64,000 nt of DNA, taken from assembly GCF_002101885.1 (NCBI RefSeq), contig NZ_LQPS01000039.1:62001-126000 (forward strand). Reading direction: 5' to 3'. How positions within the stretch are numbered: position 1 is the stretch's first letter; each line of letters starts with the position of its first letter. This document shows positions 54,384 to 64,000 of this stretch, one piece after another. The DNA is from Mycolicibacter senuensis (GTDB lineage: Bacteria; Actinomycetota; Actinomycetes; Mycobacteriales; Mycobacteriaceae). Under the pieces are notes generated by a model. The model was not told the DNA's origin, made no database searches, and worked only from the letters and a program-made list of their open reading frames with translations. The translations under genes were made by a program, and so were the position numbers.

Positions 54384-57300
54384 ATGACTGACAAGCAGCA
54401 CCGCGCAGGGCGTCGTGGTTTGACTGGCGTGGTTCGCCGCGGGGGTGGCCGGGTGGCGGCTGCCGGTAGTGCGGTGGGGGCGTTTTTGGCGTTTGGGATG
54501 GCGCCGTTGGCGGCTGCGCCGGTGGCCAAGGCTGATGATCTGGATTGGGTTGTTGACCTGGTTGGTGCGGATTTGGTTGGGGCGTTTGGGGATTTGGGTC
54601 AGGGGGCGTCGTGGGAGACGTTGTTTGATCTGGATGCTTGGGGGCCGTTGCTGTCCAATGTGGGGTTGAGTTTTGATGCCTCGGTGGCGGATGTGCCGGG
54701 TTCGGCTGCGGCTGATGACTGGTTTGGGTCGTTGTTCTATGAGCCGTTCCATGAGTTGGGGCAGGCCTGGATTCTGAGTCCGTTCGGGTCGGCGGTCAAT
54801 GACTTCATCAATATTTTCGGTTTCGGTCAGATTCTGATCGGTAATGGTGCTGATGGTGTTGATGGCGGCACGCTGGCTGAGGCTGCTGGTGGTGCTGGTG
54901 GGTTGTGGTTCGGTGATGGTGGTGCCGGCGGGACGTCGCTTGATGGCATCGGTGGTGCCGGTGGCGCCGCGGGGATGTTCGGTGATGGTGGCGCCGGCGG
55001 TGCGGGCCTGTCCGGTGGTTCTGGTGGCGCCGGTGGTGCTGGTGGCTGGTGGATGGGTGTTGGTGGTGACGGCGGCGCCGGTGGTGAGTTGGGTGGCCAT
55101 GGTGGTGCCGGCGGTAACGCCCTCGGGTTTATGTACGGCGTTGGTGGTGCCGGTGGTGATGGCGGTGATGGCCTGGCGGGTCTGGCCGGGGCGGCCGGGG
55201 CGGCCGGTATGGCCGGAATTGCTGGTGACAATGGTGGTGCCGGCGGTAATGGTGGTGCCGGTGGTAAGGGTTCGTGGTTCATCGGTTCTGGTGGCGCTGG
55301 CGGCAATGGTGGTGTCGGCGGTAATGGTGGTGCCGGTGGTGACGGTGGCGACGGTGTGGATGCCACGACCGCTGGTGGTGCTGGTGGCGATGCTGGTGAT
55401 GGTGGCAATGGTGGTGCCGGCGGTGCGGCCGGTAAAGCGGGTGTCGGGGGCTCGGGTGGCTTGATCGGTAGCTCCGGTGCCACGGGCACTGGTGGTGCTG
55501 CTGGTGTTGGTGGTGACGCCGGTGCCGGTGGCAATGGTGGTGCCGGCGCTGATGGTGATGCCACGACTATCGATGGTGGCGCTGGTGGTGCTGGTGGTAA
55601 CGCGGGTGTGGCCGGTGCCGGTGGTGCGGCGGCGACCAGTGGCGGTAATGGTGGTGCTGGTGGTGACGGGTTCAGCGCGATCATCGCTGGTGAGTCCGGT
55701 GGTGCTGGTGGTGCCGGTGGTGATGCCGGCAACCTGGGCAATGGTGGCGCTGGTGGCGCGGGTGGTGACGGTGCGGCTGGCCTGGCTGGTTCCACGGATG
55801 TCGATGGTGAGGGCATCACGGGTCAGGCCGGTGGCAATGGTGGTGCTGGTGGTGCTGGTGGTGCTGCCGGTTCGGATGCCGGTGATGGTGGCGCCGGTGG
55901 TGCCGGCGGTAATGCCGGTTCTGGTGGTGCCGGTGGTGTTGGCGCGAATGGCGCCACGGGTGCCGATGCTGCCGCTGGTAGTGGTGAAGACGGTGCTGCC
56001 GGTGGTGACGCGAGCAGTAATGGTGGTGCCGGTGGTGCCGGTGGTGTCGGCGGCGATGGTGGTGTCGGTGGTGCGTCGACGCACGGCAACGCCGGTGCGC
56101 ATGGTGTCGGTGGTCTCGGTGGTGACGGCGGCGCTGGTGGTGCGGCGGGCAATGGTGGCGATGGTGGTGCCGGTGCCGGTGGTGGCACCGAAGCCGCGGC
56201 CGGTGCCGGTGGTAAGGGCGGTGCCTCTGATGGTGCCGGTGGTGCCGGTGGTGCTGCTGGTGCCGGTGGCTCCAGTGGCGGATCGCAGGCCGCGTCGGGT
56301 CAGGCGGGTGCCGATGGTGCCGCGGGCAATGGCGGTAATGGTGGTACCGGTGGGCATGGCGAGGTGCTCGGTGATGGCACGGTGCAGGCCGGTGGTGTCG
56401 GTGGCGACGGTGGTGATGCCGGCGAGGTCGGTAACGGTGGTAACGGTGGTACCGGCGGCCAGGGCGCGACCGGTGAGCATGGCGTTACCGACGGCAATGG
56501 CGATGGCACCGCTGGTGGTACCGGTGGCGTCGGTGGCGCCGGTGGTACCGGTGGTGCCGGTGGCACCATCTCGGGCACCGGCGGCGCCGGCGGCGCTGGC
56601 GGCGTAGGCGGCACCGGCGGAAACGGTGGCGCGGCGGATGACGCGGTGGTGGCCGGAGGCACCGGTGGTACCGGTGGCGACGCCGGGGCCGGCGGCCTCG
56701 GCGGTGACGGCGGGGCCGGCGGCGCCTCGGCTATCGGTGCCGGTGGGGCCGGCGGTGCGGCAGGTAACGGTGGCGCGGCCGGACAGGCGGCAGCCGGCGG
56801 GATGGGCCTCGGCGGTGGTGACTTCGACGCAGCCGGCGCGGGTGGCCAGGGCGGTAACGGTGCGGTCGGCGGTGTGGCTGGTAACGCGGGCGTCGGCACC
56901 GACGGTGGTGCTGCCGGCGCGGCGGGCGAGGTCGGCGCCGGAAGCAACGGTGGCGCCGGCGGTGCCGGCGGTGACGGTGTCGGGTTGGCCAGCGATGGCG
57001 TGACCGGTCAGGCCGGTGGCGTGGGCGGCCAGGGCGGCAACGCCGCCACCGACGGCAACGGCGGCGCCGGCGGCGCGGGCGGTAACGGCGCTGACGGCAC
57101 CGATGGCGTGACGGACGGCAACGGTGACGGCACCGCTGGTGGCGCCGCGGGTGCCGGTGGTGCCGGTGGCACCGGTGGCGCCGCAGGTAGCAACTCCGGT
57201 GACGGTGGTGTCGGTGGCGCCGGCGGTCAAGGCGGTGTCGGCGGCGACGGTGGTGCGGCCGAAGACGCGACGGTAGACGGCGCGGACGGTGGTGACGGTG

Positions 57301-60300
57301 GCAACGCCGGTGCCGGTGGCGCCGGTGGTGCCGGTGGTACCGGCGGCACCTCGGCCAACGGCAACGGTGGCGCCGGTGGTGACGCCGGTGACGGTGGCGC
57401 GGCCGGGCTTGCGGCTGTAGGTGGCCAGGGGCTGGGCGGTGGTGGAACCGACGCGGCCGGCAGCGGTGGACGCGGCGGTAACGGCGCCGACGGTGGTGCG
57501 GCAGGTGCCGGCGGCATCGGCGGGGCCGGGGTCGATGCGGACGCCGACGGTGCCGAAGGCGCTGCCGGTGAGGACGGTCTGAGCAGCGACGGCGCGGCCG
57601 GCGGTAACGGTGGCGCGGGTGTCGGGCTGGCCAGTGATGGCTTGACCGGTCAGGCCGGTGGCGTCGGTGGTGCCGGCGGCGACGCCGCCGCGAACGGCAC
57701 CGGTGGCGCCGGCGGAAATGGTGGTGCGGGTTCGGCTGGCGCGGATGGTGTTACCGACGGCAACGGCGACGGCACGACCGGTGGCGTCGGTGGTGCCGGT
57801 GGTGCCGGTGGTGTCGGCGGCAGCGGCGGCAGCGACTCCGGTAACGGTGGTGCGGGTGGCGCTGGCGGTGTCGGCGGTACCGGCGGTGCCGGTGGCGAGG
57901 CAGCCGATGCGACGGTGGCCGGCGAGGCCGGTGGCAACGGCGGTAGTGCCGGTGCCGGTGGTGTCGGTGGCGCCGGTGGTACCGGCGGTACTTCAACGAC
58001 CGGCAATGGTGGTGCCGGCGGCGATGCCGGCAATGGCGGTGCGGCCGGTGAGGCAGCCGCCGGTGGCCAGGGCCTCGGCGGTGGCGGTCTCGACGCGGCC
58101 GGTAACGGTGGTGTCGGCGGTAACGGCGCAGACGGTGGCGCGGCAGGGGTTGCCGGTGCCGGTGGTACCGGCGTCGAGGCGAATGCCAACGGCGCCGACG
58201 GCGGCGCGGGCGAGGCCGGGCTGAGCAGTGACGGTGCAGTCGGCGGTAACGGTGGCGCGGGTGTCGGGCTGGCCAGTGATGGGGTGACCGGTCAGGCCGG
58301 TGGCGTCGGTGGAGCCGGCGGTAACGCGGCGGCGGTCGGAACCGGTGGCAACGGCGGTGCCGGTGGTGTCGGTGCGACGGTCGACGGCATCACGGACATC
58401 GACGGCAACGGGACTGCCGGGTTCCTCGGCGGCACGGGCGGCAACGGCGGCACCGGTGGTGCCGGCGGTACCACCTCCGGTAACGGCGGCGCGGGCGGTA
58501 ACGCCGGTAACGGCGGTAACGGTGGTAACGGCGGAGCGGGCGCCGATGCGACCGTCGCCGACACCGATGGCGGTAATGGCGGCAACGCCGGTAATGGCGG
58601 TCAGGGTGGCACCGGTGGCACCGGTGGTGTGGCCACCAACGGCGCCGGCGGTGTCGGTGGTAACGCCGGTCAAGGTGGTGACGCCGGTCTGGCGGGTACC
58701 GGCGGTATCGGCCTCGGCGGCGGTGGCGGCGCCAACGCCGGCGCGGGTGGTGCCGGCGGCGACGGTGCTGACGGCGGTGCCGCGGGTACTGCGGGCGTCG
58801 GCGGTGTCGGTACCGATGCCGGTGCCGACGGCGAATCGGGCAACGATGGTGCGGGTAGCGACGGCGGTGCCGGCGGTCAGGGTGGTGCGGGCGCGAGCCT
58901 CATCTCCGGCACCAACACCGGTCAAGGTGGTGGCGCAGGTGGCGCCGGTGGTAGTGCGGCGTCGGTGGGCACCGGCGGTGCCGGTGGTAACGGTGGCGCC
59001 GGCGCGACGGTCGACGGCATCACCGACACCGACGGCAACGGCACCGACGGCGCCGACGGCGGCACCGGTGGCGTGGGCGGCACCGGTGGTGCCGGCGGTA
59101 CCACTTCCGGTAACGGTGGCGCCGGCGGTCAAGGCGGCGCGGCTGGCCACGGCGGTAACGGTGGCGACGGTGCGGATGGCACTGCCGGGATCGACGCCGG
59201 CGCGGGCAGCGGCAACGACGGAACCGCCGGTGGCGACGCCGGCGACGGTGGCGTCGGCGGTAACGGTGGCCAGGGCGGTGACGGCGGCCTGGGTGGCGCC
59301 GCGACCAACGGTCTGGCCGGTGTCGACGGGCTCGGTGGTGCCGGCGGCAACGCCGGTGACGCGGGCAACGCCGGCAACGGCGGCAACGGTGGACACGGTG
59401 CCGGTGGAGGCGCCGGGGTCAAGGCCGGTGCCGGTGGTGCCGGTGGTCAGGGCGGCGTTCGGGGCGAGACCGGTGGGACTGCTGGTGAGGGCGGCTGGAA
59501 TGCCGACCACACCGAGCAGGCCGCCAGCGGCGCGGCGGGAGCCGCGGCTACCGGCGGCAACGGCGGTGCGGGCGGTAACGGTGGCGCGGGCCTGGTGCTG
59601 GGCGACGGATCGCCCCAGGCCGGTGGCGACGGCGGTCACGGTGGCGCAGCCGGTCCGGTCGGTACCGGTGGTGCGGGTGGTAACGGTGGAATCGGCTCGA
59701 CCGGCGTGGGCGGTGTCGACGGTGCCGGTGTCGACGGTGCCGGCAACGGCGGCAGCGGCACCGACGGCGGCGACGGCGGCGAGGGCGGCAAGGGCGGTAA
59801 CGGCGGCGCCGGCGGTAGCGAGTCCGGTGACGCCGGTGCCGGTGGCGCCGGTGGCGCCGGCGGCGCGGGCGGCCGCGGCGGCCACGGTGTCAACGGGGCC
59901 AATGGGGTTACGGCGGCCTTCGGTAGCGGTCTCGCCGGCGGTGCCGGCGGCGATGGCGGCGATGGCGGTTCGGGTGGCCTCGGCGGTAACGGTGGCCAGG
60001 GCGGCGTCGGCGGCGTGGCGACCCTGGGCAACGACGGCGCTGTCGGTGTCGGCGGCGTCGGTGGCCAAGGCGGCGCGGCCGGCAACGCGGGTAACGGTGG
60101 TACCGGTGCCAACGGCGCCGGCGGCGGATCGAACGCGGTGGCCGGCAACGGCGGTGCCGGCGGTGACGGTGGCGACCGGGGCGACTTCGGCCTCGGTGGC
60201 AAGGGTGGCCTGAGCGGCGACGGCCAGCAAGCCGTCAACGGCGGCAACGGCGGTGCCGCTACCGGCGGCAACGGTGGCGCCGGTGGCCGCGGCGGCAACG

Positions 60301-63300
60301 GTGTGGTGCTGGCTGGCGGTAACCCGCAGAGTGGCGGCATCGGTGGTGCCGGCGGCGACGCGGGAACCTACGGCAATGGTGGTGCCGGTGGTGCGGGCGG
60401 TGCCGGCAGCATCGGCGGCAACGGAGCCAACGGCACGACGCTCGGGCAGGTCCACGGTCAGGACGGTCAGTCCGGTGGATCGGGCGGCGACGGCGGCGCG
60501 GGCGGCGCGGGCGGCTCGATCGCCGGTAACGGTGGCGCGGGCGGCGGCGCCGGCGCGGCGGGCACCGGCGGTAACGGCGGCAACGGCGCCCTGGGCAAGG
60601 CCGGCCTCGACGCAATGGCCGGCACCGGAGGCGTCGGCAGCAACGGTGGCGCCGGCGGTAACGGTGGTCATGGCGGTAACGGTGGCAACGGCGGCAACGG
60701 CGGTGTCGGTGGAACCGCGACCAACGGCAACGCCGGCAGCAACGGTCTGGGCACGTCCGGTGGCCGCGGCGGAAACGCCGGAACCGGTGCCGATGGTGGC
60801 CGCGGTGGCCACGGCGCCGGCGGTGGCGTCAACCCCATCGCCGGCTCCGGTGGCAACGGTGGCGCCGGCGGCAATATCGGCCATGCCGGAACCGGTGGCA
60901 CCGGCGGCTTCAACGGTGACGGAACCCAGCGGGCCGACGGCATCGACGGCACGGACGCCGCCCACGGCGGCAACGGCGGTAACGGCGGCAACGGCGGCAA
61001 TGCGACAGGCGCACAGGCCGGCGGCAATGCCGGCCACGGTGGTGCCGGCGGCGACGTCGGAAACGGTGGTCACGGCGGCAACGGCGGCCACGGTGCCGTC
61101 GGCGCCAACGGTGTGACCGGTGGCGACGGCCACGGGACCGACGGCGGTGCGGGCACGGCCGCAGGCAAGGGCGGCAACGGCGGGGCCGGGGGCGCCGTCT
61201 CCGGTGACGCCGGTAACGGTGGTCACGGCGGCAACGGCGGTAATGCTGGTAACGGCGGCAATGGCATCGCGGGCGTCAACGGAGCGGCCGGCGGTAACGG
61301 CGGCGACGGTGGCGATGCCGGGGCCGGCGCGGCCGGCGGCCAGGGCGGCAGCGCTGCCAACGGCGCGGCGGGTGCCGGCGGCAATGGCGGCAACGCGGGC
61401 AATGCGGGCAACGGCGGTACCGGTGCCAACGGTTCGGGTGGTGGCGTGAACGCCATCGCCGGTGCGGGAGGCAACGGCGGAAACGGCGGCGACCAGGCCG
61501 CCGCGGGCGGCGGCGCCGCCGGCGGCACCGGGCTGGACGGCCCGGGTGCATCCGGCACCGGCGGTGACATCGGCACCGGCGGTAACGGCGGTAACGCCGG
61601 CCACGGCGGCACCGGCCAACTCCTCGCCGACGGTTCCTCGCAGGCCGGTGGTAACGGCGGCGCGGGTGGTTCAGCCGGAACGATCGGCAACGGCGGCGTC
61701 GGTGGCAACGGTGGCACCGGCTCGGTGGGCGCCAACGGCATCATCGACGGCGCCGGTGACGGCACCGACGGGGCCACGGGCGGCTCGGGCGGAAACGGTG
61801 GGGTCGGCGGCGCCGGCGGCAGCATCTCCGGTAACGGCGGTGCCGGCGGCCGCGGCGGTGTGGGCGGTACCGGTGGTATCGGTGGTGTCGCCCAGGGCGC
61901 CGACGGACAGAACGCGACGGCCGGCAGCGGCGACGACGGCGGCACCGGTGGTGACGCGGGCGTCAGCGGCAATGGCGGCACCGGTGGTCACGGTGGCGCC
62001 GGTGCGCTCGGCGGCGCGGCGACCAACGGAACCCAGGGCGCCGCAGGCGTTGGCGGTGTCGGCGGCGTCGGTGGTGCCGGTGGTGACGCCGGGCGCGGCG
62101 GTAACGGCGGCGACGGTGCCGGCGGCGGCAGCGACCTCGTCGCCGGTGTCGGTGGTGACGGTGGCAGCGGCGGTTACGCCGGCATCGGCGGTGCGGGCGG
62201 CAACGGCGGCGTCGGCGGTAACAACACCATCGCGGCCGACGGCAAGGCCGGCGCGGCCGGCGACATGGCCACCGGTCACGGCGGTCACGGCGGTAAGGGC
62301 GGCAGTGGTGTCCTGATCGGCGGTGTCGCGCAGGCCGGCGGCGCCGGTGGTAGCGGCGGCGACGCCGGCACGATCGGTAACGGCGGCGCCGGCGGCGCCG
62401 GCGGTGCGGGTGCCACCGGCACTAGCGGAACCGCTGATGGTTCCGGTAACGGCACCGACGGCATCAGCGGCGCCTACGGCGGCCAGGGCGGCGACGGTGG
62501 AGACGGCGGTACGCAATCGGGTAACGCCGGTGTCGGTGGTGCCGGTGGCAGCGGTGGCAGCGGTGGCAACGGTGGCAACGGTGTCACCGGTACCGGAGGT
62601 GCTGGCGGTGGTCACGGCGGCTCGGGCGGCGACGCCGGTGCCGGTGGTGCCGGTGGTGCCGGTGGCAGCGCCACCGGTGGTGCCGCCGGTCAAGGCGGTG
62701 CCGGCGGCAATGCCGGCAATGCGGGCAACGGTGGTACCGGTGCGGCTGGTTCCGGCGGCGGGGTCGACCACACGGCCGGGGCCGGCGGAAACGGCGGTGA
62801 CGGTGGTGACCGCGCCGAAGCCGGGACCGGTGGTGAAGGCGGTACGGGCCAGGGTGGGCCGGCGGCCGACGGCAACGACGGAGCTCTCGGGATCGGCGGT
62901 AACGGCGGTGCCGCGGGTAAGGGCGGTACCGGCCAGATGCTCGCCGACGGGTTCGCCCAGACCGGTGGCAACGGTGGCCAGGGTGGCGCGGCCGGAACGA
63001 TCGGCCAGGGCGGTGCAGGTGGCGACGGCGGCGCCGGCGCGGCGGGCACCCACGGGATCACCGAGGGATCCGGTGACGGCACCAATGGCGTGGGTGGCGG
63101 CGACGGTGGCGCCGGCGGAAACGGCGGTGCCGGCGGCACCCAGTCCGGCAATGGTGGCAACGCCGGTATCGGCGGTGCCGGCGGTGCCGGCGGTAACGGC
63201 GGCGACGCGGCCGACGGCACGGCGGGTATCGACGCGGCTGTGGGCAGCGGCGGCGACGGCACCGACGGTGGCGACGCCGCAGGCACGGCCGGTGACGGTG

Positions 63301-64000
63301 CGGACGGCGGTACCGGCGGCAACGGTGGCGTCGGCGGTGCGGCGACCAACGGCATAGCGGGTGTCGACGGGGTCGGCGGCACGGGCGGTAACGGTGGCTC
63401 CGCGGGTAACGCCGGTGACGGCGGCCGCGGCGGCCACGGTGCCGCCGGTGGCGGCGGTGCCGTGGCCGGGTCCGGCGGTGACGGCGGCGACAGCTCCAGC
63501 GTCGCCGGTAACGCCGGTACCGGCGGGGCCGGCGGCTGGAACGCCGACAACACCGTGCAGGCCGACGGCGGAAACGCGGGCGCAGCCGGTAGCACCGGCA
63601 ACGGTGGCGCCGGCGGTAACGGCGCCACGGGCAGCAACGCCACCAGTGGGGCGGCCGCCCAGGCCGGTGGCGACGGTGGCGCCGGCGGCGACGCGGCACT
63701 CAACGGCAACGGCGGTGCGGGAGGCAAGGGCGGCGCCGGCGGCAACGGTTTGATCGGTACCGCAGGCAACACCGGTTCCACCGGTGGCTCGAAAGCTACC
63801 GGCGGCGTGGGCGGCAATGGCGGTGCCGGGACGGCCGGCGCGGCCGGCGGCCAGGGCGGCGCCGGCGGTGCCAGTGGCACCGAGTCCGGCAACTCCGGCG
63901 CCGGCGGTACCGGCGGCGCCGGCGGCACCGGCGGCAACGGCGGCAACGGCGGCACCGGCGGTACGGGCGGTAGCGGCTCGAAGGGCAACACCGCCGGGAA
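54384..64000 (+). CDS. Giant secreted Gly-rich PGRS-type protein, at least 3205 codons, runs off the window
   Basis: The frame from ATG 54384 stays open to the last base, so the C-terminus is unseen. The signal peptide (1-50) has a long basic region with two RR pairs, then [11 protein letters not shown] and cleavage AKA before Asp51. The mature start ([40 protein letters not shown]) is related to the other family members, and [13 protein letters not shown] then [12 protein letters not shown] looks like the segment that opens the PGRS part in true PE_PGRS proteins, but no PE domain precedes it. From about residue 180 the protein is PGRS repeat, organised from residue about 700 into units of about 219 residues. 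An aggaa ribosome site precedes the ATG. The gene is third in a same-strand series after the two 14-residue-repeat proteins. Confidence 0.9.
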   Translation, partial: MTDKQHRAGRRGLTGVVRRGGGRVAAAGSAVGAFLAFGMAPLAAAPVAKADDLDWVVDLVGADLVGAFGDLGQGASWETLFDLDAWGPLLSNVGLSFDASVADVPGSAAADDWFGSLFYEPFHELGQAWILSPFGSAVNDFINIFGFGQILIGNGADGVDGGTLAEAAGGAGGLWFGDGGAGGTSLDGIGGAGGAAGMFGDGGAGGAGLSGGSGGAGGAGGWWMGVGGDGGAGGELGGHGGAGGNALGFMYGVGGAGGDGGDGLAGLAGAAGAAGMAGIAGDNGGAGGNGGAGGKGSWFIGSGGAGGNGGVGGNGGAGGDGGDGVDATTAGGAGGDAGDGGNGGAGGAAGKAGVGGSGGLIGSSGATGTGGAAGVGGDAGAGGNGGAGADGDATTIDGGAGGAGGNAGVAGAGGAAATSGGNGGAGGDGFSAIIAGESGGAGGAGGDAGNLGNGGAGGAGGDGAAGLAGSTDVDGEGITGQAGGNGGAGGAGGAAGSDAGDGGAGGAGGNAGSGGAGGVGANGATGADAAAGSGEDGAAGGDASSNGGAGGAGGVGGDGGVGGASTHGNAGAHGVGGLGGDGGAGGAAGNGGDGGAGAGGGTEAAAGAGGKGGASDGAGGAGGAAGAGGSSGGSQAASGQAGADGAAGNGGNGGTGGHGEVLGDGTVQAGGVGGDGGDAGEVGNGGNGGTGGQGATGEHGVTDGNGDGTAGGTGGVGGAGGTGGAGGTISGTGGAGGAGGVGGTGGNGGAADDAVVAGGTGGTGGDAGAGGLGGDGGAGGASAIGAGGAGGAAGNGGAAGQAAAGGMGLGGGDFDAAGAGGQGGNGAVGGVAGNAGVGTDGGAAGAAGEVGAGSNGGAGGAGGDGVGLASDGVTGQAGGVGGQGGNAATDGNGGAGGAGGNGADGTDGVTDGNGDGTAGGAAGAGGAGGTGGAAGSNSGDGGVGGAGGQGGVGGDGGAAEDATVDGADGGDGGNAGAGGAGGAGGTGGTSANGNGGAGGDAGDGGAAGLAAVGGQGLGGGGTDAAGSGGRGGNGADGGAAGAGGIGGAGVDADADGAEGAAGEDGLSSDGAAGGNGGAGVGLASDGLTGQAGGVGGAGGDAAANGTGGAGGNGGAGSAGADGVTDGNGDGTTGGVGGAGGAGGVGGSGGSDSGNGGAGGAGGVGGTGGAGGEAADATVAGEAGGNGGSAGAGGVGGAGGTGGTSTTGNGGAGGDAGNGGAAGEAAAGGQGLGGGGLDAAGNGGVGGNGADGGAAGVAGAGGTGVEANANGADGGAGEAGLSSDGAVGGNGGAGVGLASDGVTGQAGGVGGAGGNAAAVGTGGNGGAGGVGATVDGITDIDGNGTAGFLGGTGGNGGTGGAGGTTSGNGGAGGNAGNGGNGGNGGAGADATVADTDGGNGGNAGNGGQGGTGGTGGVATNGAGGVGGNAGQGGDAGLAGTGGIGLGGGGGANAGAGGAGGDGADGGAAGTAGVGGVGTDAGADGESGNDGAGSDGGAGGQGGAGASLISGTNTGQGGGAGGAGGSAASVGTGGAGGNGGAGATVDGITDTDGNGTDGADGGTGGVGGTGGAGGTTSGNGGAGGQGGAAGHGGNGGDGADGTAGIDAGAGSGNDGTAGGDAGDGGVGGNGGQGGDGGLGGAATNGLAGVDGLGGAGGNAGDAGNAGNGGNGGHGAGGGAGVKAGAGGAGGQGGVRGETGGTAGEGGWNADHTEQAASGAAGAAATGGNGGAGGNGGAGLVLGDGSPQAGGDGGHGGAAGPVGTGGAGGNGGIGSTGVGGVDGAGVDGAGNGGSGTDGGDGGEGGKGGNGGAGGSESGDAGAGGAGGAGGAGGRGGHGVNGANGVTAAFGSGLAGGAGGDGGDGGSGGLGGNGGQGGVGGVATLGNDGAVGVGGVGGQGGAAGNAGNGGTGANGAGGGSNAVAGNGGAGGDGGDRGDFGLGGKGGLSGDGQQAVNGGNGGAATGGNGGAGGRGGNGVVLAGGNPQSGGIGGAGGDAGTYGNGGAGGAGGAGSIGGNGANGTTLGQVHGQDGQSGGSGGDGGAGGAGGSIAGNGGAGGGAGAAGTGGNGGNGALGKAGLDAMAGTGGVGSNGGAGGNGGHGGNGGNGGNGGVGGTATNGNAGSNGLGTSGGRGGNAGTGADGGRGGHGAGGGVNPIAGSGGNGGAGGNIGHAGTGGTGGFNGDGTQRADGIDGTDAAHGGNGGNGGNGGNATGAQAGGNAGHGGAGGDVGNGGHGGNGGHGAVGANGVTGGDGHGTDGGAGTAAGKGGNGGAGGAVSGDAGNGGHGGNGGNAGNGGNGIAGVNGAAGGNGGDGGDAGAGAAGGQGGSAANGAAGAGGNGGNAGNAGNGGTGANGSGGGVNAIAGAGGNGGNGGDQAAAGGGAAGGTGLDGPGASGTGGDIGTGGNGGNAGHGGTGQLLADGSSQAGGNGGAGGSAGTIGNGGVGGNGGTGSVGANGIIDGAGDGTDGATGGSGGNGGVGGAGGSISGNGGAGGRGGVGGTGGIGGVAQGADGQNATAGSGDDGGTGGDAGVSGNGGTGGHGGAGALGGAATNGTQGAAGVGGVGGVGGAGGDAGRGGNGGDGAGGGSDLVAGVGGDGGSGGYAGIGGAGGNGGVGGNNTIAADGKAGAAGDMATGHGGHGGKGGSGVLIGGVAQAGGAGGSGGDAGTIGNGGAGGAGGAGATGTSGTADGSGNGTDGISGAYGGQGGDGGDGGTQSGNAGVGGAGGSGGSGGNGGNGVTGTGGAGGGHGGSGGDAGAGGAGGAGGSATGGAAGQGGAGGNAGNAGNGGTGAAGSGGGVDHTAGAGGNGGDGGDRAEAGTGGEGGTGQGGPAADGNDGALGIGGNGGAAGKGGTGQMLADGFAQTGGNGGQGGAAGTIGQGGAGGDGGAGAAGTHGITEGSGDGTNGVGGGDGGAGGNGGAGGTQSGNGGNAGIGGAGGAGGNGGDAADGTAGIDAAVGSGGDGTDGGDAAGTAGDGADGGTGGNGGVGGAATNGIAGVDGVGGTGGNGGSAGNAGDGGRGGHGAAGGGGAVAGSGGDGGDSSSVAGNAGTGGAGGWNADNTVQADGGNAGAAGSTGNGGAGGNGATGSNATSGAAAQAGGDGGAGGDAALNGNGGAGGKGGAGGNGLIGTAGNTGSTGGSKATGGVGGNGGAGTAGAAGGQGGAGGASGTESGNSGAGGTGGAGGTGGNGGNGGTGGTGGSGSKGNTAG
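56484..63700 (+). repeat. About eleven tandem modules of 624-729 bp in the last giant gene
   Basis: A landmark of the form [14 protein letters not shown] recurs in frame at 56484, 57108, 57750, 58389, 59019, 59706, 60435, 61113, 61740, 62430 and 63057. The spacings are 624, 642, 639, 630, 687, 729, 678, 627, 690 and 627 bases, all multiples of three. The landmarks at 59706 and 60435 are diverged. A second landmark, [11 protein letters not shown], marks units at 56991, 57633 and 58275. Each module mixes GGAGGxGG stretches with SGNGG and GGG-hinge elements. Confidence 0.75.

Overview
The window comes from a high-GC mycobacterium. The evidence is an almost complete copy of the arabinogalactan (AG) assembly locus, in the order known from M. 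tuberculosis (Rv3778c to Rv3793) but inverted, together with very large glycine-rich PGRS-type genes and VapBC/MazEF toxin-antitoxin pairs. The species cannot be named from the sequence alone.

Layout. 1-6722: minus-strand AG genes embC (cut by the window edge), aftA, dprE2 and dprE1, with an opposite-strand alpha/beta hydrolase wedged between embC and aftA. 6801-8088: a small membrane protein and a vapBC pair. 8098-36663: an accessory block of three secreted Gly-rich proteins of 2039, 5766 and 872 residues, with hairpin terminators, similar promoters and decayed relatives between them. 36800-38177: two divergent vapBC pairs. 38180-46722: the AG locus resumes with the GtrA-family gene, wzm, glfT1, wzt, bpa and the Rv3779 and Rv3778c orthologues, interrupted by an enolase-superfamily gene and mazEF. 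46793-48673: a free-standing fatty-acyl-AMP ligase, followed by the wreck of a second one on the opposite strand. 49542-64000: a probable operon of two secreted proteins built from 13/14-residue repeats and a fourth giant Gly-rich protein that runs off the window.

How the genes work together. DprE1 and DprE2 make decaprenyl-phosphoryl-arabinose. AftA places the first arabinose on galactan and EmbC is an arabinosyltransferase of the same lipid donor pathway. GlfT1 starts the galactan and Wzm/Wzt export its lipid-linked precursor. The GtrA-family protein and the Rv3779 orthologue are accessory AG proteins. The cell-envelope core has therefore been split by about 31 kb of repetitive secreted-protein genes bordered by toxin-antitoxin modules.

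Main observations. (1) Four PGRS-type proteins carry a shared cleavable twin-arginine-like signal with the core GAFLAFGM (AAFLAFGM in the third) in place of a PE domain. (2) In the first two, a glycine-rich hinge separates a classical PGRS half from a half with beta-solenoid-like repeats. (3) The repeats are hierarchical: five ~176-residue near-identical units in the 5766-residue protein and about eleven ~219-residue units in the last one. (4) DprE1 has Ala where M. tuberculosis has Cys387, the residue attacked by covalent benzothiazinones. (5) Two tandem proteins carry a 13/14-residue repeat and a shared C-terminal cap that I do not recognise. All assignments come from reading the sequence; no database search was run.
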